A program made the translations under genes and the position numbers. Positions 8,746 to 17,137 of a DNA stretch of 64,000 bases are shown in pieces. Position 1 is the stretch's first letter; every line of letters begins with the position of its first letter. The DNA lies in NCBI GenBank assembly GCA_036734025.1, contig DAIMZI010000007.1:1-64000 (forward strand). The letters are read 5' to 3'. The notes under the pieces were generated by a model. It was not told the DNA's origin, made no database searches, and saw only the letters and a program-made list of their open reading frames with translations. The DNA comes from DAIMZI01 sp036734025. GTDB taxonomy: Bacteria; Pseudomonadota; Alphaproteobacteria; Rhizobiales; Rhodomicrobiaceae.

Positions 8746-10106
8746 AAACGTCGCTTGCCGTCCGCATTGGCCTGACCGTCGTGGTGGCGTTCCTCGCCAT
8801 TTCGGTGCTCGCCACGGCGTATGTCCTCAGGCGTTCGGAGATCAATTCTCAGGCGACGATCCCCTCGCCGGCCAAGGTTGCGGCCATGGCAGACCTCCTC
8901 GACGACCTGACTGACGAGGCGCGGGCGAAAATCCTTCCGGCGCTGTCGACGCCGCTTCTTGAGGTCACGCTCGAAACCATTCCTTTGCCCGAGGTCAGCC
9001 TTGAGCTGCTTGAAGACGGGCAACTCAGAGACCTCCAAGACACCTATCGAACTGCGATGCCGACACGGAACGCGTGGCTTGATATCTGGCATCAAGAGCG
9101 GCCGATCGGCGGCCTCCCACGGATCCTGCGCAGTGAAGACGCGAGCCTCGTGCTGCGAACAACTCTCAAGGATAGCAAGCTGCTCGTTCTTCGATCCCGA
9201 GAATTGTTTCCGGTCACCAATCTTGGATTGCCACTTGGGTTCGGGGCCGGGTTGTTGGGCACGATCATTGCCTTGCTGATGCTTGTATTCCTTCTCCGTC
9301 AGATCCGGCCCTTGGAAGATCTGGTGCGCGCGGTCGACAAGATCGATCTGCGGGATGACCCGCAGCCTATTCCCGAAGTGCGCTCATCGGCGCCTGAAAT
9401 CCGCGCACTGGTTGCCGCCTTCAATCGCCAGCAGGAGCGTCTGTCGCGACTCTTGAAGTCGCGCCTGGCCCTGGTCGGCGGTCTCCAGCATGACGTCAGG
9501 ACGTTTGCCACCAAGGTTCGCCTGCGATTGGATAACGAAAAACCTTCGCCAAGCCTGAACCAGGCACTATCGGACCTCGACGACATGGTTCGCTTGCTCG
9601 ACGATGCGCTACTCGCCACGCAGGGTACCGAAACGTCAACGGATTCCGTGCTCGAACTGGTCGACATCCGTGAGCTGCTCCCCGCAGAACGTGATGCACG
9701 GTCGGACCAGACTTTCCAACTTGAGATCAGCCACACTTCGGGCCCGCTATACGTGCTCGGCAATCGCCTCGCGCTGCGGCGGGTCTTTTCCAACCTGATC
9801 GATAATGCAATCGCCTACGGTCACGAGGCGCGGGTCGGGATCAGTTCGTCGCCAGGACGCGTCATCGTAACCATCGACGACCGTGGGCCCGGCATTCCAG
9901 CCGAGATGCGTGAGATGGTGCGCGAGCCGTTCGTTCGGCTCGAGCGGTCCCGCGCGCGAACCACCGGAGGCTCAGGGCTTGGCCTTGCAATCGTCAGCAA
10001 CCTCGTCGACCGGCACGAAGGGAGCTTAACGATTTCCGAAGCACCCGGCGGCGGTGCGAGGATGATCGTCGAGATGCCCCGGTTCCAGGCCGACCGGGCT
10101 CATTGA
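8742..10106 (+). CDS. Sensor histidine kinase, EnvZ/OmpB-like
   Basis: The 454-residue partner kinase has a transmembrane helix at about 9-29, a periplasmic domain to about 160, and a second helix at about 163-185. A HAMP linker (RQIRPLEDLVRAVDKIDL) follows, then an H-box with His250 in GGLQHDVRTFATKVRL. The N-box (NLIDNAIAYG), G1 (DDRGPGIP) and G2 (GGSGLGLAIV) complete the ATPase domain. The periplasmic domain is rich in Leu/Asp/Glu and gives no clue to the ligand. The gene overlaps the response-regulator gene by four bases. Confidence 0.92.
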   Translation: MKTSLAVRIGLTVVVAFLAISVLATAYVLRRSEINSQATIPSPAKVAAMADLLDDLTDEARAKILPALSTPLLEVTLETIPLPEVSLELLEDGQLRDLQDTYRTAMPTRNAWLDIWHQERPIGGLPRILRSEDASLVLRTTLKDSKLLVLRSRELFPVTNLGLPLGFGAGLLGTIIALLMLVFLLRQIRPLEDLVRAVDKIDLRDDPQPIPEVRSSAPEIRALVAAFNRQQERLSRLLKSRLALVGGLQHDVRTFATKVRLRLDNEKPSPSLNQALSDLDDMVRLLDDALLATQGTETSTDSVLELVDIRELLPAERDARSDQTFQLEISHTSGPLYVLGNRLALRRVFSNLIDNAIAYGHEARVGISSSPGRVIVTIDDRGPGIPAEMREMVREPFVRLERSRARTTGGSGLGLAIVSNLVDRHEGSLTISEAPGGGARMIVEMPRFQADRAH

Positions 10107-10710
10107 GCACGGATCGCCCGTGAGACCAGCCGCCAACCCGCCAGAAGCTGCGGCGGCACCTACGGCATCCTCGTCAACGACCGCTATGGCTGAGGTCACC
10201 CCGGCGCTGGAGAGCTTCGCCAACTCCTCACCCTCGTCCTTTGTGAACGTGATGAAAGCCGCCCGCGTGCAGGTCGTGGCGCGCGACGACGAGGACCGCA
10301 TTTCCAAATGCTCGGAAGCGGCAGCTCCGAGGAGTTGTCGGCCGATGCCGCGTCAACGCGAACCTGCGTCCACGATGAGCAGTGACATGAAGACCTTTTC
10401 GAGGAAGTAGCGGTCATCAAGGCAACAAAGCCCGAGGACTTGCCCTTGATCTTAGATCAGTCTGAGACCGCTGCGCTCTGCCACCGCCGCTATGTACGTG
10501 GCGCGTGTATGCATGCTCGCTAAGCTTGCGTCGATCCGAATCGCCGCCGTTATCCTGTCTTCAGAATGGCCAGTTCGAACGTACACGGCGCCAGGATAAC
10601 AGGTGACGGGTGTATTGGCAGCTTCCTCCGCATCTCTGTCATTCGTACAGTACCCCACCCCCGAGAGCCGGAGGGTATCGCGCCATCGATCTAAGGAAAA
10701 GGATGACCGG
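10107..10710 (+). other. Gene-poor stretch between the sensor kinase and the beta-lactamase
   Basis: No convincing gene lies here. Short open frames on both strands have poor composition and no recognisable domain. A 9-bp inverted repeat (GTTATCCTG at 10549-10557, CAGGATAAC at 10592-10600) lies about 110 bases before the beta-lactamase start and might be a regulatory site or a mobile-element scar. A minus-strand segment at about 10452-10540 weakly recalls the C-terminal tail of TPR/methyltransferase proteins, too short to call. Confidence 0.4.
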
Positions 10711-11595
10711 ATGTTTCCATACGCCGCTTCGATGCCGCTTTTAGCTGCCGGGCTGGTTGCGGGCCTTTGCGCCGCTGCGCCAGCATCTGCCAGCGACGCA
10801 GAAGCACGCCTCATCGCAACCATCGAAAGCATCGAACAGAGGCTCGACGCCCGCGTCGGCATCGTGATCCGTGACAGCGGTTCGGATTGGTCGATGAGCC
10901 ATCGCGCCGACGAGCGCTTCCTGATGGCCAGCACGTTCAAGACCATGCTATGCGGCGCGGTTCTGGACCGCGTCGACGCGGGCAAGATCAGCCTCAATGA
11001 GCCGATCACAATCGAACAGGCGGATCTGCTCGACTATGCACCGGTGACCGAAAGCATGATCGGCAGTACGATGAGCGTCGGCGATTTGTGTTTCGCAGCA
11101 CTCGACATGAGCGATAACACGGCGACCAACATCCTGATCGACCGCATCGGTGGGCCGCAGAGCGTGACGGCTTTCCTGCGCAAGATCGGCGATCTCGTAA
11201 GCCGGCTGGACCGCCGCGAGCCAGAGGTCAACACCTTCGCGCCGGGAGACCCGCGCGACACCACCACGCCGAACGCGATGGTCTCCACGATGGAAGCCTT
11301 GCTGACCGGCGACGCACTGACGCCGCAATCGCGTGCGCAGCTTGTCGACTGGATGGGCGCGGGGGGCGTGACGGGCGCCTTGATCCGTGCGAGCACGCCT
11401 GAGGGCTGGCATGTCGCCGACCGGTCGGGCAGTGCCAGCTTCAACCGCAACATCGTGGCGATGGTGACCCCGCTGGACCGTGAGCCCTTCTTCATCGCCA
11501 TCTTTCTGTCGGACGCCGAGGCTGACTTCGACACACGCAACGCCGCCGTGATCGAGTTGTCGCAAGCCGCCATGCAGGTCGTGACGGGCCGCTGA
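10711..11595 (+). CDS. bla: Class A beta-lactamase, RSG subgroup
   Basis: The 294-residue serine beta-lactamase opens the beta-lactam ring in the periplasm. A signal peptide covers about residues 1-28. The catalytic tetrad STFK (Ser74-Lys77) is followed by SDN (134-136), the omega-loop REPEVN with the general-base Glu170 (Ambler 166) and Asn174, and RSG (238-240) in place of the usual KTG. The arginine at that position is known from the RTG/RSG carbenicillinase-like group. The ATG at 10711 is chosen over an upstream start because AGGA lies about 9 bases before it and it begins the signal peptide. No ampR-like regulator lies alongside. The substrate range cannot be read from sequence. Confidence 0.9.
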   Translation: MFPYAASMPLLAAGLVAGLCAAAPASASDAEARLIATIESIEQRLDARVGIVIRDSGSDWSMSHRADERFLMASTFKTMLCGAVLDRVDAGKISLNEPITIEQADLLDYAPVTESMIGSTMSVGDLCFAALDMSDNTATNILIDRIGGPQSVTAFLRKIGDLVSRLDRREPEVNTFAPGDPRDTTTPNAMVSTMEALLTGDALTPQSRAQLVDWMGAGGVTGALIRASTPEGWHVADRSGSASFNRNIVAMVTPLDREPFFIAIFLSDAEADFDTRNAAVIELSQAAMQVVTGR

Positions 11596-11671
11596 ACGCT
11601 CTGCACTGGGCCTGATCTGGCGCGCCCCCAAAGAACCCCGGGGCCGTCACTCCAAACAAGGAGACTTTTGA

Positions 11672-11935
11672 ATGACCGTTCGATCGGCCCGGACGCCCAG
11701 GCGCGCTTCCGGCTGCGCGATAAGCCGCCGGGGCCTGAAGTTGAAGGTACTGTGCAACGGCGCCACGGCCCTGATGCTGACCATCGGCCCGGCAGCAGCC
11801 AATTAGGAGACTTCGTTGACATATCCCGACACACGTCAGACCGAGACGGTTGACGAGATTTTCGGCGTTACCGTCGCCGAGCCTTTCGGGTGGTTGGAGA
11901 ACGATCCCCGTCAGGACCCGGAGGTTGCTAACAGG
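11672..11935 (+). pseudogene. Remnant of a secreted S9 prolyl oligopeptidase
   Basis: Two in-frame pieces form the 5' end of a broken peptidase gene. From 11672 a 44-codon segment encodes a signal-like peptide ending in LMLTIGPAAAN, closed by TAG at 11804-11806. In the same frame the sequence continues with TYPDTRQTETVDEIFGV and AEPFGWLENDPRQDPEV. This is the conserved N-terminus of prolyl oligopeptidases (usually YPxTRR..DxYHGxxVxDPYRWLED). Similarity stops near 11935, leaving perhaps 40 of about 700 residues. A TTG at 11816 with GGAGA before it could restart translation and read through into ridA, but the sequence between is unlike either family. Confidence 0.6.
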
Positions 11936-12025
11936 TGGGGTCGCGCTGACCGTCACGGATCTGTCTCTCTCAGCGGCGATATTCGCAACGGGTGGTTTCA
12001 CGCCTGCAATAAAGGAAAGACAGAC

Positions 12026-12439
12026 ATGACTGGACCGCTTGTTCGCCTCAACCCACCGGAATTGTGGGACGCGACGCAGAACCATCACTCGCATGGGACT
12101 CTGGTCGACGCAGGAAGGCTTGCCTTCTTTTCAGGTCAGATCGCCGCGCAGAAAGGCGTCGATCGCGCACCCGAGACGCTGCGCGAGCAGACCGAGATCG
12201 TCTGCCGCAACCTGCAAACCTGCCTTGACAGCATCGGAGCGACGCCTGCCGACATCGTCAGCCTCCGCGCCTACATCGTTGACTGGAGCCCAGATAAGGC
12301 GGCGGAGGTCTTTCCTCCACTGGTCGCTTTTCTCGGCGAGGCCATGCCGGCCATGACCGGGCTGGGCGTCAGCGCCCTGTTCTCTCCCGATCTCAAGATC
12401 GAAATCGAGATGGTCGCACGTGCACCCGGCCATGGTTGA
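12026..12439 (+). CDS. RidA/YjgF/YER057c-family protein
   Basis: The 137-residue protein belongs to the RidA superfamily, whose founding members hydrolyse reactive enamine/imine intermediates. Diagnostic stretches are LFFSGQIA-like AFFSGQIAAQ near residue 35, EQTEIVCRNL and a C-terminal IEIEMVA. The arginine that binds the carboxylate in true RidA may correspond to R in SLRAYIVD, so catalytic activity is uncertain. The ATG at 12026 has AGGA about 8 bases upstream. A longer in-frame reading back to 11816 would add peptidase-remnant sequence and is not believed to be native. An alpha/beta hydrolase follows six bases after the stop. Confidence 0.82.
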   Translation: MTGPLVRLNPPELWDATQNHHSHGTLVDAGRLAFFSGQIAAQKGVDRAPETLREQTEIVCRNLQTCLDSIGATPADIVSLRAYIVDWSPDKAAEVFPPLVAFLGEAMPAMTGLGVSALFSPDLKIEIEMVARAPGHG

Positions 12440-12445
12440 GCAACA

Positions 12446-13510
12446 ATGTCCTGGAACATCAGCGCCATTCGATCTGCCCCCGCCGGCTTCACACGATTTC
12501 TAATCGTGTTGGCCGCCCTCGCAGCCACATCACTCGCGGACGCCCAAGCAGGAGGAAGTGCCAATGCAGGAGAAATCATGCCGATTGAGGAGGAACTGAT
12601 TGCATCGGGCCCTACTGGCCCGCTCATGGGAACCTTGACGCTCCCGGCCGACTGGCCTCTTTCGACAGAAATGCCGGTGTTTCTGATCGTGCCCGGTTCG
12701 GGGCCGACCGACCGCAACGGCAATTCGCCGCTCGGCATTTCGGCAGCGCCCTACAGACTGCTTGCCGAAGCGCTGGCCGAGCGCGGCTATCCTTCGGTGC
12801 GCATAGACAAGCGCGGTTTGTTCGGTTCGGAGCGTGCGATTCCGGACCCGAACAATGTGACCATCGCAGGCTACGGCGACGACTTGCTTGCGTGGACGAA
12901 TGCCATCCAGCAACGGCTGCCCGCAGCGGACGGCGCGCGCTGCGTGATCCCGATAGGCCATAGCGAGGGCGGACTGGTCGCCCTCGCCGCAATGGCGCGT
13001 CTTCCGGACGCTTGCGGGTTGATCCTCATCGCCAGCATCGGTCGGCCATTGAACGAGGTGATACGCGAGCAACTGCGGGCCAACCCCGCGAATGCACCTT
13101 TTTTGGAGGAGGCCGATGCGGTGCTGGCGACGCTGAGCCGCGGTGAACGGGTCGATGCGAGCGCGATGGATGCCGCGCTTTTGCCTCTTTTTGGGCCAGA
13201 CGTTCAGGATTACCTGATCGACGCATTTTCCTACGAACCTACTCAACTGGCTGCGCAGATCGCGGTTCCCATGTTGGTTATCCAAGGCACACGCGACCTG
13301 CAAGTCAGTACAGAAGACGCACGCTTGCTGGCAGAGGCGGCACCGAATGCTACCCTCGCGCTGGTTCCCGACGTCAATCATGTTCTCAAGATCGTGGCAT
13401 CCGAAGACCCCTCAGACAACCTCGCGACATACGCCGACCCGAGCCTTCCCATCGCTCCCACGGTCGTGGAAGTGGTTGCGCAGTTCGTTGCTGGGATCCG
13501 GAAGGAATAG
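12446..13510 (+). CDS. Exported alpha/beta hydrolase
   Basis: This 354-residue serine hydrolase has an N-terminal hydrophobic segment (RFLIVLAALAATSLADAQAG) that looks like a signal peptide. The oxyanion region VPGSGPTDRNGN (about 83-92) resembles the HGxGP turn of the family. The nucleophile elbow GHSEGG places Ser173. The acid is probably the Asp in GTRDLQV and the base the His in VPDVNHVLK. It lacks a recognisable lid or second domain. The gene lies six bases after the RidA gene, and a GC-rich hairpin follows the stop. The substrate is unknown. Confidence 0.82.
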   Translation: MSWNISAIRSAPAGFTRFLIVLAALAATSLADAQAGGSANAGEIMPIEEELIASGPTGPLMGTLTLPADWPLSTEMPVFLIVPGSGPTDRNGNSPLGISAAPYRLLAEALAERGYPSVRIDKRGLFGSERAIPDPNNVTIAGYGDDLLAWTNAIQQRLPAADGARCVIPIGHSEGGLVALAAMARLPDACGLILIASIGRPLNEVIREQLRANPANAPFLEEADAVLATLSRGERVDASAMDAALLPLFGPDVQDYLIDAFSYEPTQLAAQIAVPMLVIQGTRDLQVSTEDARLLAEAAPNATLALVPDVNHVLKIVASEDPSDNLATYADPSLPIAPTVVEVVAQFVAGIRKE

Positions 13511-13551
13511 ACGCAAAATACGAATTTCGTTGGCGTCGCACAGTGTTTCAT

Positions 13552-13576
13552 GTCCCCGGTTTTGGCCGGGGACTAG
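13552..13576 (+). terminator. Hairpin after the alpha/beta hydrolase gene
   Basis: GTCCCCGG at 13552-13559 and CCGGGGAC at 13566-13573 form a perfect 8-bp stem with a six-base loop, 41 bases after the stop codon. The following U tract is weak, so termination may be partial. Confidence 0.45.
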
Positions 13577-14046
13577 ACTTTGTGTCAAATCGCAAGAGCG
13601 TCGATCTGGTTGGCATGAAAGCCAGCTCGGGTCTCGCTGTTCAAGTGCCTTGGGAATACAAGACCGAATGGGGGTTCGCTCCGGCGGCCAAGGCGGTCTG
13701 GATGACGTAGAGCGCCAGCGTTAGCCCCGCCCACCAGCCAAAGACGCCCTTCGAGGCCGCAACGAAACCAGCTTCACCGCGAAAGCTCCGAGACTTTGCG
13801 GCTGCCTGAACCCGGGTTTATACGCCCGAGATCACGCTGCAAGCTTCGGGATCACCTGCTCGACCAATCGCAATATTCGTTGCTTGCCAGCCCCTGCAAC
13901 CAAATTTCCAAGAAATATCAACGCTTCAAGTGAAAGCCCCGATCCTCACGGACAGGGCTTTCTCGCGTTCAGGGACAGGATAGGGACAGTTCAACACAAC
14001 GTGGCGCCATGGTTCTCAACGGTTTCCGGCACGGCTTGCGCGACCG
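13577..14046 (+). other. Non-coding stretch between hydrolase and Fic genes
   Basis: No gene is evident. A second hairpin (GAAAGCCC at 13932-13939, GGGCTTTC at 13955-13962) lies before a short iterated phrase, GGGACAGG then GGGACAGT, at about 13972-13990. That arrangement is reminiscent of sequence flanking tRNA-proximal integration sites, but neither a tRNA nor an integrase is present, so this is only suggestive. Confidence 0.35.
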
Positions 14047-14143
14047 TGCGGAGAATGTGTGCCCTAATCTCCGCATATGGTGCGGAGATTAGGCTTGCCG
14101 ATGCGGAGAATAGCGCCCATAATCTCCGCAGGAGACGCGGAGA
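14047..14143 (+). promoter_or_regulatory. Duplicated operator-like array before the Fic gene
   Basis: Six copies of the 8-mer TGCGGAGA or its complement TCTCCGCA occur at 14047 (+), 14068 (-), 14081 (+), 14102 (+), 14123 (-) and 14136 (+, first base C). Successive starts are 21, 13, 21, 21 and 13 bases apart. The array is therefore a 55-bp module (plus, minus, plus) present twice. The central pair extends to an 11-bp perfect inverted repeat (14065-14075 and 14081-14091) around a 5-base spacer. The last copies overlap the ribosome binding region of the Fic gene, so occupancy would block translation initiation or transcription. The Fic protein carries a C-terminal winged helix that is the obvious candidate ligand. 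Confidence 0.7.
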
Positions 14144-14145
14144 TT

Positions 14146-15249
14146 GTGACGTATATATGGGAACAACCGGATTGGCCTGGCATAATCTGGCGCGATGCAG
14201 ACATAGCCGCGCTGCTGGCCAATGCGCGGCATGCGCAGGGCCGCTTGCTGGGCCGCATGGAGGCTCTGGGCTTTCCCTTGCGCGAAGAAGCCTTCCTGCG
14301 CACGCTGACCCAGGATGTGGTCAAGACCAGCGAGATCGAGGGTGAGAAGCTGGACGTTCAGCAGGTTCGTTCGTCGCTGGCGCGACGCCTTGGCATCGAC
14401 ATTGGAGCGCTCGCCCCGACCGACCGGCATGTGGAAGGCATCGTCGAGGTCATGATTGACGCGACGCGCAACTTCGACGCGGAGCTGACCCGCGACCGGC
14501 TGTTCGAATGGCATGCTGCCCTGTTCCCAACCGGGCGGAGCGGCATGGTGCAAATCCGTGTCGGAGATTGGCGTGACGATAGTGGCGGCCCCATGCAGGT
14601 GGTTTCCGGACCCATCGGGCGCGAGCAAATCCACTACACTGCCCCACCGGTGGAACGCGTTGCCGCCGAAATGGAAGCCTTCCTCGACTGGTTTAATGCG
14701 CCCGCTGACATCGATCCGGTGCTTAAGGCGGCACAGGCGCATCTGTGGTTTGTCACCATTCACCCGTTCGATGATGGCAATGGGCGTATCGCCCGCGCCA
14801 TCGCCGACCTTGCCCTGACGCGCTCGGAAGGTAGCCCGCAGCGTTTCTACAGCATGTCGGCCCAGATACGCGCCGAACGCAACGATTATTACGCAATCCT
14901 GGAAGCCACCCAAAAGGGCGAACAGGATGTGACAGAGTGGATGACATGGTTTTTGTCCTGCCTCCAGCGCGCCATCGACGGGGCGGACATCGTGCTTTCG
15001 GCAGTGCTCGACAAGGCGCGCTTTTGGGATGTTCACAAGGCTGCCAGCTTGAACGAGCGCCAGGTGAGGGTCATCAATCGCCTGCTGGACGGGTTCGAGG
15101 GCAGGTTGACCTCATCCAAGTGGGCGAAGCTGACACAAAGCTCTCAGGACACCGCAAATCGGGACATTGCTGCTCTGGTTCGTCTGGGCATCCTTTGCAA
15201 AAGTGAGGCGGGCGGGCGCAGCACGCACTACGACCTCGTCCTGCCATAG
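14146..15249 (+). CDS. Fic-domain AMPylase-like protein with C-terminal winged helix
   Basis: The 367-residue protein has the Fic motif HPFDDGNGR (His206 to Arg214), complete for AMP or nucleotide transfer to a target hydroxyl. An N-terminal inhibitory helix motif TSEIEG (61-66) fits (S/T)xxxE(G/N), so the enzyme is probably self-inhibited. The N-terminus YIWEQPDWPGIIW is typical of the DUF4172 domain that precedes Fic. About 70 residues at the C-terminus (LNERQVRVINRLLDGF onward) look like a winged helix. The GTG at 14146 is chosen because family members begin with a short residue run before IW.xPxWP. ATGs further upstream would translate the operator array. Confidence 0.85.
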   Translation: MTYIWEQPDWPGIIWRDADIAALLANARHAQGRLLGRMEALGFPLREEAFLRTLTQDVVKTSEIEGEKLDVQQVRSSLARRLGIDIGALAPTDRHVEGIVEVMIDATRNFDAELTRDRLFEWHAALFPTGRSGMVQIRVGDWRDDSGGPMQVVSGPIGREQIHYTAPPVERVAAEMEAFLDWFNAPADIDPVLKAAQAHLWFVTIHPFDDGNGRIARAIADLALTRSEGSPQRFYSMSAQIRAERNDYYAILEATQKGEQDVTEWMTWFLSCLQRAIDGADIVLSAVLDKARFWDVHKAASLNERQVRVINRLLDGFEGRLTSSKWAKLTQSSQDTANRDIAALVRLGILCKSEAGGRSTHYDLVLP

Positions 15250-15323
15250 TGTCTGCAGCAGCAGCAGCTCCAGCTTGCCGACGCGATGCGCTTCGCGCCA
15301 GCGCTCGAACGCTTGGCGGTCGA

Positions 15324-15555
15324 TCAGTACGCGAGCTTGCACGCGGATGTGCCCTTAACGCCCAGCCCAAGACAGCCGTGCACCTCTCGCAGGTTCCGCC
15401 GCGACGGCGGGAACGCCTCGATCACATAGAAAATCAGTCCGGTGAGCAGATTACGCGCCGGGTCGTCCCAGAAGGAATCGCGACTGTTGGTCTCGATCAT
15501 CAACTGCGCCAGCAGGCGCGGATCGAAGCAATCTCGTCGGCCGGACAGGGCTCTA
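15324..15555 (-). pseudogene. Fragment of a VirD4/TraG-like type IV coupling protein (tentative)
   Basis: Read on the minus strand, an open segment without its own start encodes CFDPRLLAQLMIETN, DSFWDDPARNLLTGLIFYVI and EAFPPSRRNLREVHGCLGL before a TGA at 15326-15324. The phrase FWDDxARNLLxGLIxYV followed by PP.RRxLREV is typical of the ATPase core of VirD4/TraD-type coupling proteins. About 75 of the usual 550 or more residues remain. It suggests that a conjugative element once occupied this area. The assignment rests on one short segment. Confidence 0.4.
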
Positions 15556-15688
15556 GCTTCATGGCGTAATCAAACCGCCAGCTTGCGGCCATTCTGGATC
15601 CCCGGGCGAGGGATCTTTCTTTCAAGTATTTCGACTATTTCACCTGCTGCACGTATGAGGCAGTCTTGAGTTGACAAGTGAGTCCGGA

Positions 15689-16023
15689 ATGGCCCGCACC
15701 AGCACCGATCCCACCATACCCTCAGAGGCAGACATTGTGCTCGCCCGTGAGGCCATGCGCATCCTCAATCTGAAGACTGCCGACAAGCAGAGCCTGTGCG
15801 TGCAGATGATGGCCGCCGGTCGCGAGGTGGCGAGTATAAAGTTGCCTGTCGCCGTGGCAAAGCTCTTGAAAGAGGTACTCGAAGAGATGGCAACCAAGCG
15901 AGCGGTCAGCGTCGTGCCGACCGAAACAGAGCTGACGACGCAACAGGCCGCAGATCTTTTGAACGTCTCGCGGCCCTACCTGGTGGGTCTTGTCGAGAAG
16001 GGAGCCTTGCCATTCCGCACTGA
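15689..16023 (+). pseudogene. Truncated excisionase-type HTH antitoxin
   Basis: From the ATG at 15689 the product begins MARTSTDPTIPSEADIVLAR and continues to TELTTQQAADLLNVSRPYLV-GLVEKGALPF. This is the helix-turn-helix of antitoxins that pair with PIN-domain toxins. Intact relatives continue after LPF with a basic wing (HRR.R..DL). Here the sequence jumps at about 16012 directly into the toxin coding sequence in another frame. Reading on in the antitoxin frame yields unrelated sequence to 16309. An internal deletion best explains this, leaving the antitoxin without its C-terminus. Confidence 0.65.
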
Positions 16024-16244
16024 TCGATGCGAGCGTTCTCTACCGGGCGACAGCGCGCAGCATCCTGCTCTGCATCGCTCTCGCCGACGTCTTCGGGCCG
16101 TGCTGGTCGAAGACCATTCAGCACGAATGGGTTTGCGCCCTCGCGCGCAACGAGCCGAACCTCGATCCGTCCGGTCAGGCGACAGCGGCATTCAGACATT
16201 CGGCTTTGCAGGCTCCTTCGGCTTGCCTGACCGGGCAAAATTAG
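16014..16244 (+). pseudogene. Truncated PIN-domain toxin remnant
   Basis: In the frame one base on from the antitoxin, the sequence reads SALIDASVLYRATARSILL, ALADVFGPCWSKTIQHEW and ARNEPNLDP. This is the start of a VapC-like PIN ribonuclease, with the first acidic residue in LIDASVLY. The start codon and the C-terminal half with the remaining acidic residues are missing. Similarity ends near 16180 and the frame closes at 16244. The toxin is certainly inactive, consistent with loss of the antitoxin end in the same deletion. Confidence 0.6.
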
Positions 16245-16305
16245 CGCATGCGAAGCCGAAATCCACTATAGTCGCGGGAACAGAAGCGGAAGGCATGGCA
16301 CGACT

Positions 16306-17106
16306 ATGACCGCTCCCGTACATCAGGTGCAGATTTTTTCATGGAAGAGCCGGGGGCCTTCGGCCTCGGGCTCGCGCGCTATCCCTGAGGAAACGGCCAT
16401 CGCGCTCACCTATAACGGTACGACGCACGCTGTCATGATGGCGACGCCACAGGACCTGCATGATTATGCGCTGGGTTTCAGCCTCAGCGAAGGTCAGATC
16501 ACATCGCGGCATCAGATCAAGGCTGTCGATATCGAGGAATTCGGCTACGGCATCGACCTGCGGATCTGGCTCGATGCGCAGGCATCGGCAGGCTTCTTGG
16601 ATCGGCGCAGGCACGTCATCGGTCCAACGGGCTGCGGGCTTTGCGGTGTCGAGAGCCTGCAGGCGGCAAATCGGCCGCCCCGCGTCGTCGAGAGCCGCGC
16701 CACATTCGACGCCGCGATGATCAGATCTGCCCAGAACGACATGTTTCACGCCCAGAAGCTGCACGCGCAAACCAGCGCGGTACATGCCGCGGGTTTCTGG
16801 ACGGCGGATGGTGGGCTGCTCGAGGTGCGCGAGGATGTCGGACGGCATAATGCGCTCGACAAGCTGGTCGGCGCCATGGCGCGCAAGGATCAGCCGGCGG
16901 CGAACGGATTGCTGCTGCTGACAAGCCGTATATCGGTGGAAATGGTGCAGAAGGCGGCCGTGCTGGGAAGCCCGGTTGTCGTGGCCGTTTCCGCGCCGAC
17001 TGCGCTTGCGGTGCGAACGGCGGATCAGGTCGGGATCACTCTGGTGGCGCTGGCGCGCGATGACGGTTTTGAGGTTTTCACCCACCCCCAGCGCATCCTG
17101 GTGTGA
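16306..17106 (+). CDS. fdhD: Formate dehydrogenase sulfurtransferase FdhD
   Basis: FdhD carries sulfur from the IscS desulfurase to the molybdenum cofactor of formate dehydrogenase, an obligatory maturation step. The 266-residue protein has the sulfur-relay loop GPTGCGLCG with Cys110 and Cys113. It also has the conserved VREDVGRHNALDKL-type segment and the C-terminal TSRISVEMVQKAAVLG. It is the first gene of the selenium/formate region and converges on the selD operon, with a hairpin between them. GGAAGG lies 12 bases before the ATG. Confidence 0.95.
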   Translation: MTAPVHQVQIFSWKSRGPSASGSRAIPEETAIALTYNGTTHAVMMATPQDLHDYALGFSLSEGQITSRHQIKAVDIEEFGYGIDLRIWLDAQASAGFLDRRRHVIGPTGCGLCGVESLQAANRPPRVVESRATFDAAMIRSAQNDMFHAQKLHAQTSAVHAAGFWTADGGLLEVREDVGRHNALDKLVGAMARKDQPAANGLLLLTSRISVEMVQKAAVLGSPVVVAVSAPTALAVRTADQVGITLVALARDDGFEVFTHPQRILV

Positions 17107-17134
17107 GGGCTCATCATCCGCGCCGGCTGAGCCC
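17107..17134. terminator. Hairpin between convergent fdhD and selD
   Basis: GGGCTCA (17107-17113) and TGAGCCC (17128-17134) form a 7-bp stem across the 31-base gap between the two convergent genes. It could act in both directions, although no strong U tract follows. Confidence 0.4.
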
Positions 17135-17137
17135 CGC

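Noticed and set aside
14047..14143. Repeat array as a CRISPR
   Set aside because: Units are 8 bases at 13 and 21 spacing in both orientations; no spacer-repeat structure or cas genes.
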